Under the pieces are notes generated by a model. The model was given only the letters and a program-made list of their open reading frames with translations, had not been told where the DNA came from and made no database searches. DNA of 64,000 bases, taken from the NCBI RefSeq assembly GCF_000715075.1, contig NC_134080.1:33956758-34020757 (forward strand), in the 5' to 3' direction. Both the position numbers and the translations under genes were made by a program. Source of the stretch: Nicotiana tabacum. Its lineage: Eukaryota > Streptophyta > Magnoliopsida > Solanales > Solanaceae. Shown piece after piece: positions 59,701 to 64,000 of the stretch. The stretch's first letter is position 1, and the number at the start of each line of letters is the position of its first letter.

Positions 59701-60162
59701 CCTAGGGTAGCTGCCGCAACAGTCATGATGGTATCAGAAATACTGGGTAATGGGTTTGTGCCGGGAAAAGGCCTGGGAGTTGAACTTCAAGGGATAGTCC
59801 AACCTGTCTCCCTTCCTAAGAATCTAGAAACTTTCGGGTTGGGGTTCAAACCAACCGCAGCAGACAGGAAGCAAGCGCGAAAAATGAAGAAGAGAGTCTG
59901 GTCTCTGCCTAAACCAGTGCCACGCCTCTCAAGGTCTTTTGTTAAAGCTAGTGCCAAGGGGTCAGCGATCCCAAAGATTTGAGGACCTTTGATCGGCATA
60001 AGTGAAGACCTGAATCAGAGTTTTGAGAGACTATTCGCGGATGTCAGTATGGTGGAAGCTGGAGAGGGTTCCAGCAGAGCAGAGATACAATTCGTGGGGC
60101 CTGAGGCCAAGACCAACAATTGGACGGTTACTCCTTTTCCTGTCCGAGGGGAGTCTTGGTAG
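56704..60162 (+). pseudogene. Ogre B gag-protease, two in-frame UGA stops
   Basis: One frame throughout: Pro-rich N-terminus, gag core with SGSALEWYTRQDFSRWYTWD (about 57421-57480), a Tyr/Pro-rich linker, zinc knuckle CEYCSGMLGHDTEKC (about 58303-58347), protease LVDNGSSANICPLSTLD (from about 59245) and a G-patch-like segment GNGFVPGKGLGVELQG (about 59746-59795). A TGA at 59239 falls just before the protease motif, where Ogre A has Arg (CGG). A second TGA is at 59980. The frame then runs to TAG at 60160-60162, which lies inside the predicted intron. No frameshift. Confidence 0.9.
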
Positions 60163-60339
60163 TAGGCTTTGATTAATGTTTTGTTTGTTTGTTTGTTTGA
60201 TCGGATTATTCAAGGGTGTAATCCCAATTTTACTTTCGTTTTGTAAAAGTGTGAACCCTTTTTATCCTGCAAATTTAATAAAGTTCTTTTCTTTTGTCCC
60301 ATTTTAATTTCTTGTTTTGTTCTTTTTCTTTCTGAACAG
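60159..60339 (+). other. Predicted Ogre B intron between protease and RT
   Basis: Donor TCTTG|GTAGTA and acceptor TTTCTTTCTGAACAG|TTC, 181 nt. The phase and split codon are the same as in Ogre A, and splicing removes the gag-pro stop. Confidence 0.75.
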
Positions 60340-63300
60340 TTCTCTTTTTACTGGTCCTAATGACATGGCATGCACAGCGGATCCTCGACCTAGTCTAATA
60401 AATCAATCTGAATCTGACTCAATGATGCAAAAGGTCGTTTGTGACGATGAATCTGAATGTGACGAAGGTGAAGCCTTCGAAGAAATAAACAGAGAACTGT
60501 GCCAATTTGAAGAGAAACCCAAGCCTAACTTAAATGACACCGAGGCTGTGAATCTAGGAGACACTGATAACGTCCAAGAGACCAAAATTAGCATCCACAT
60601 TGAGCCGAATGTCAGAACAGAATTGATCAGAACTCTCAGGGAATTCAAAGATGTTTTTGCCTGGTCCTATGATGATATGCCTGGATTAAGCACCAATTTA
60701 GTGGTTCACAAATTGCCCACTGACCCGGCATACCCTCCGGTCAAGCAAAAACTAAGGAAATTTAAAACAGAAATGAGTGTAAAGATCAAAGAAGAAGTGA
60801 TTAAGCAATTACAGTCGAAGGTCATTCGGGTCACTCGGTATCCCGAGTGGTTGGCCAATGTGGTACCAGTCCCAAAGAAGGATGGAAAAATCAGGGTATG
60901 CGTTGATTACCGCAACCTCAACAAAGCAAGTCCCAAGGACAATTTTCCGCTGCCCAACATTCATATCCTGATCGACAATTGCGCTGGGCGCGAGATCGGA
61001 TCCTTTGTGGATTGTTATGCGGGTTATCATCAGATCCTAATGGACGAGGAGGATGCTGAGAAGACATCGTTTATTACGCCATGGGGCACCTACTGCTATC
61101 GGGTAATGCCGTTCGGGTTAAAGAACGCCGGGGCAACGTACATGCGAGCAATGACTGCTGTGTTTCATGACATGATACACAAAGAAATAGAGGTGTACGT
61201 CGATGACGTGATCATCAAATCTTGGCGTCAGGAGGACCATGTAGCAGACCTAAGGAGATTTTTCCAAAGACTCCGGAGGTATGATATCAAGCTTAACCCG
61301 GCCAAATGCGCATTCGGGGTCCCATCAGGAAAGTTGCTAGGATTCATCGTCAGTCGACGGGGGATTGAGTTAGACCCATCCAAAATTGAATCCATCCGAG
61401 ATTTGCCACCGCCAAGGAACAAAACAGAGGTAATGAGTTTGCTGGGTAGACTCAATTATATCAGCAGGTTCATCGCTCAACTCACAACAACTTGTGAGCC
61501 CATATTTCGGCTACTGAGAAAGGATGCTGTAGTAGGTTGGACGGCAGAGTGTCAGGAGGCTTTCGACCAAATCAAAGGGTATCTGTCTAATCCACCCGTA
61601 TTGGTCCCGCCAAAACCCGGGAAGCCCCTAATTCTTTACCTGACGGTCTTGGAAAATTCATTTGGTTGTGTATTGGGGCAACATGACGACACATGAAGGA
61701 AGGAGCAGGCCATCTACTATCTTAGCAAGAAATTCACAGTGCATGAGGTCAAGTACACTCAACTCGAGAAAACGTGTTGCGCCCTAACTTGGGTGGCTCA
61801 GAAATTGAAGCACTACCTGTCTTCATATACTACTTATCTCATATCCCGTTTGGACCCATTAAAGTATATCTTTCAGAAACCTATGCCCACGGGAAGGTTG
61901 GCAAAATGGCAAATTCTGCTCACAGAATTTGATATCGTCTACGTAACAAGGACGGCCATGAAAGCCCAGGCACTGGCAGACCATTTGGCAGAGAATCCCG
62001 TTGATGAAAAATACGAGCCCTTAAGAACGTATTTTCCTGACGAAGAGGTAATGCATACGAATGAGTTGGAATTACCTGAGGAACCGGGTTGGAAGCTTTT
62101 CTTCGATGGAGCTGCGAACGCAAAAGGGGTTGGAATAGGAGCAGTACTCATTTCTGAAACAGGACGACATTATCCTGTTACGGCTCAACTACGCTTCTAT
62201 TGCACCAACAATATGGCCGAATATGAGGCTTGCATTCTGGGTCTGCGCCTGGCCGCTGACATGGATGTCCGGGACGTCTTGGTCTTGGGAGACTCGGACC
62301 TCTTGGTACATCAAATTCAGGGTGAATGGGAAACACGAGATCTAAAGCTCATACCATACCGACAATGCTTGCATGATCTGAGCAAGCAATTTCGATCGGT
62401 AAAGTTCAAACACATCCCGAGAGTTCACAATGAGGTTGCGGATGCCTTAGCCACCTTAGCATCAATGCTGCACCACCCTGACAAAATGTATGTTGACCCT
62501 CTACACATCCAGGTCCGTGATCAGCACGCCTACTGCAATGCCATAGAAGAAGAAGCAGATGGCGAACCCTGGTTTCATGATATCAAGGAATACCTCAGGA
62601 TGGGGATATATCCAGAACATGCCTCTGGAGACCAAAAAAGAGCCCTCCGGCGGTTGTCGAATGGTTTCTTCCTCAGTGGGGGAATATTGTACAAAAGAAC
62701 CCCGGATCTGGGATTGTTGAGATGCATAGATGCCAGGCAGGCAACAACGGTTATGGCAGAAGTACATGCTGGAGTTTGTGGGCCACACATGAGTGGATAT
62801 GTATTGGCAAGAAAAATCCTTCGAACAGGGTGTTATTGGCTCACCATGGAACACGACTGTATCACTTTCGTGAGGAAATGCCATCAGTGCCAGATACATG
62901 GAGACTTGATTCATTCTCCGCCAACAGAGTTACATACGATGTCAGCACCCTGGCCGTTTGTAGCATGGGGCATGGATGTCATTGGGCCCATCGAGCCAGC
63001 AGCGTCCAACGGTCATAGGTTCATTCTAGTGACCATTGATTACTTCACCAAATGGGTTGAGGCTAAAACCTTCAAATCAGTAACCAAGAAGGCAGTGGTG
63101 GACTTTGTTCACTCCCATATCATCTGCAGATTTGGGATCCCAAAAGTGATCATCACGGATAACGGTGCGAATCTTAATAGCAGCTTGATGAGAGAGGTAT
63201 GCCAACAATTCAAGATTACACACCGCAATTCCACCCCATATCGTCCTAAGGCAAATGGAGCAGTCGAAGCAGCCAATAAGAATATCAAGAAGATACTGCG

Positions 63301-63817
63301 AAAAATGGTGGAAGGGTCCAGACAATGGCACGAGAAATTACCCTTTGCTTTGTTGGGTTACCGCACTACCGTCCGGACTTCCATAGGCACAACTCCTTAT
63401 TTGTTGGTGTATGGAACTGAGGCCGTGATACCAGCGGAGGTCGAAATTCCGTCCCTCCGAATTGTCGCTGAAGCCGGAATTGATGATGATGAATGGGTCA
63501 AAGCTCGATTGGAACAGTTGAGCCTGATAGATGAGGAAAGATTGGCAGCGGTGTGCCATGGTCAGCTGTACCAGAAGAGAATGGCAAGAGCGTATAATAA
63601 GAAGGTGCGCCACAGGAAGTTTGAAGTAGGGCAGCAAGTATTGAAGAAGATCCTCCCACATCAGGTCGAGGCAAAGGGCAAATTCGCCCCAAATTGGCAA
63701 GGGCCTTATATCGTGACCCGAGTATTGTCCAACGGTGCTTTGTGTTTGACAGATGTCGAAGGTAGATGTGTCGACATGGCTATCAATTCAGATGCAGTCA
63801 AGAGATATTATGCGTAA
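60340..63817 (+). pseudogene. Ogre B pol: RT, two RNase H domains, integrase; one UGA stop
   Basis: Collinear with Ogre A pol. RT has YVDD at 61196-61207, the first RNase H ends near 61880, the second starts at FFDGAANAKG (about 62100), then come the integrase finger and core (GMDVIGP, ITDNGANL, NGAVEAANK) and tail to 63817. A single TGA at 61694 lies in the first RNase H, where Ogre A has Gly; the frame resumes directly after it. The start is taken at the splice acceptor; the open frame extends back to 60317. Confidence 0.9.
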
Positions 63818-64000
63818 CTTCTTTAATTATGGCAATTTTTGGTTTATTTGTTTGTATTTGGCATTTGTTGAATAATGAGATGACGGAGGCAATTCTTTCT
63901 TCTACCCAAACACTTTTAACCCTCGCTTACCCCTTTGAGCCTTAAGCAATTCTTTCAATACCCCTCTTTTGGAATCACTAATGGGAAAGATATGAAAAAA
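63818..64000 (+). other. Start of the Ogre B 3' untranslated region
   Basis: Matches the sequence after Ogre A pol (12200-12360). The window ends before the position where the post-pol structured motif should occur. Confidence 0.7.

Larger units (their letters stand above)
49198..64000 (+). mobile_element. Ogre B: second Ogre-like retrotransposon (3' end outside window)
   Basis: Same plan as Ogre A: LTR (3,937 bp), tRNA primer site, structured leader, intact ORF1, gag-pro, short intron, pol. The window ends 183 bp after the pol stop, so the 3' region and 3' LTR are missing. It inserted into copia-2; the five bases before it, ATGAT (49193-49197), are the expected target duplication but the partner is outside. 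It differs clearly from Ogre A in LTR and codon choice (more GC), so it is a separate subfamily. Confidence 0.93.

Overview
The window is plant nuclear DNA, most likely from a Solanaceae species such as Nicotiana. The evidence is a TS-type SINE ending in TTG repeats, tRNA-derived SINEs of the Solanaceae kind, Stowaway and hAT MITEs, and nested LTR retrotransposons. About four fifths of it is transposable-element DNA. Two host genes survive in a small island.

Layout. (1) 1-19470: a nearly complete Ogre-like Ty3/gypsy element (Ogre A, + strand). It has giant LTRs (4,581 bp; the 5' copy is cut by the window edge), an extra ORF upstream of gag, gag-pro, a predicted intron, an uninterrupted pol with two RNase H domains, and a 45-bp tandem array before the 3' LTR. 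(2) 19471-20980: the end of an unrelated gypsy LTR that abuts Ogre A. (3) 20981-26632: AT-rich DNA, of which 23600-26632 is a non-autonomous Helitron with both ends visible. (4) 26633-36591: the gene island, with a Myb/SANT-like DNA-binding protein (28646-29644, +) and a five-exon MscS-like mechanosensitive channel (30844-34592, -). Its introns and spacers hold MITEs and SINEs with readable target-site duplications. (5) 36592-44921: a decayed minus-strand chromovirus, split by a young Ty1/copia element (38651-43652). (6) 44922-49197: a second copia element, cut by (7) a second Ogre-like element (Ogre B, 49198 to beyond the window end).

How the Ogre parts fit together. Both elements have a conserved tRNA primer site after the LTR, an ORF1 protein (plant-mobile-domain-like head, coiled-coil tail), gag-protease with a G-patch-like segment, and a short intron. 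Removing that intron would fuse gag-pro in frame to RT-RNaseH-aRNaseH-integrase.

Most novel signal. Comparing A with B reveals untranslated structure that the proteins do not explain. A roughly 65-nt motif recurs five times, each time at a border of the coding blocks: before ORF1, between ORF1 and gag, after pol, and near the 3' LTR. Each copy can form a stem enclosing a hairpin, plus a second, pseudoknot-like pairing, and the paired bases change together between copies. Separately, a 22-bp hairpin in the transcribed LTR leader differs between A and B by five compensatory base-pair changes. The LTRs also share two TATA boxes and an AACGG (MSA-like) site exactly 31 bp from the first TATA. Together these suggest an undescribed cis-acting RNA and promoter system in these elements. 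All of this was read by eye and no database was searched.
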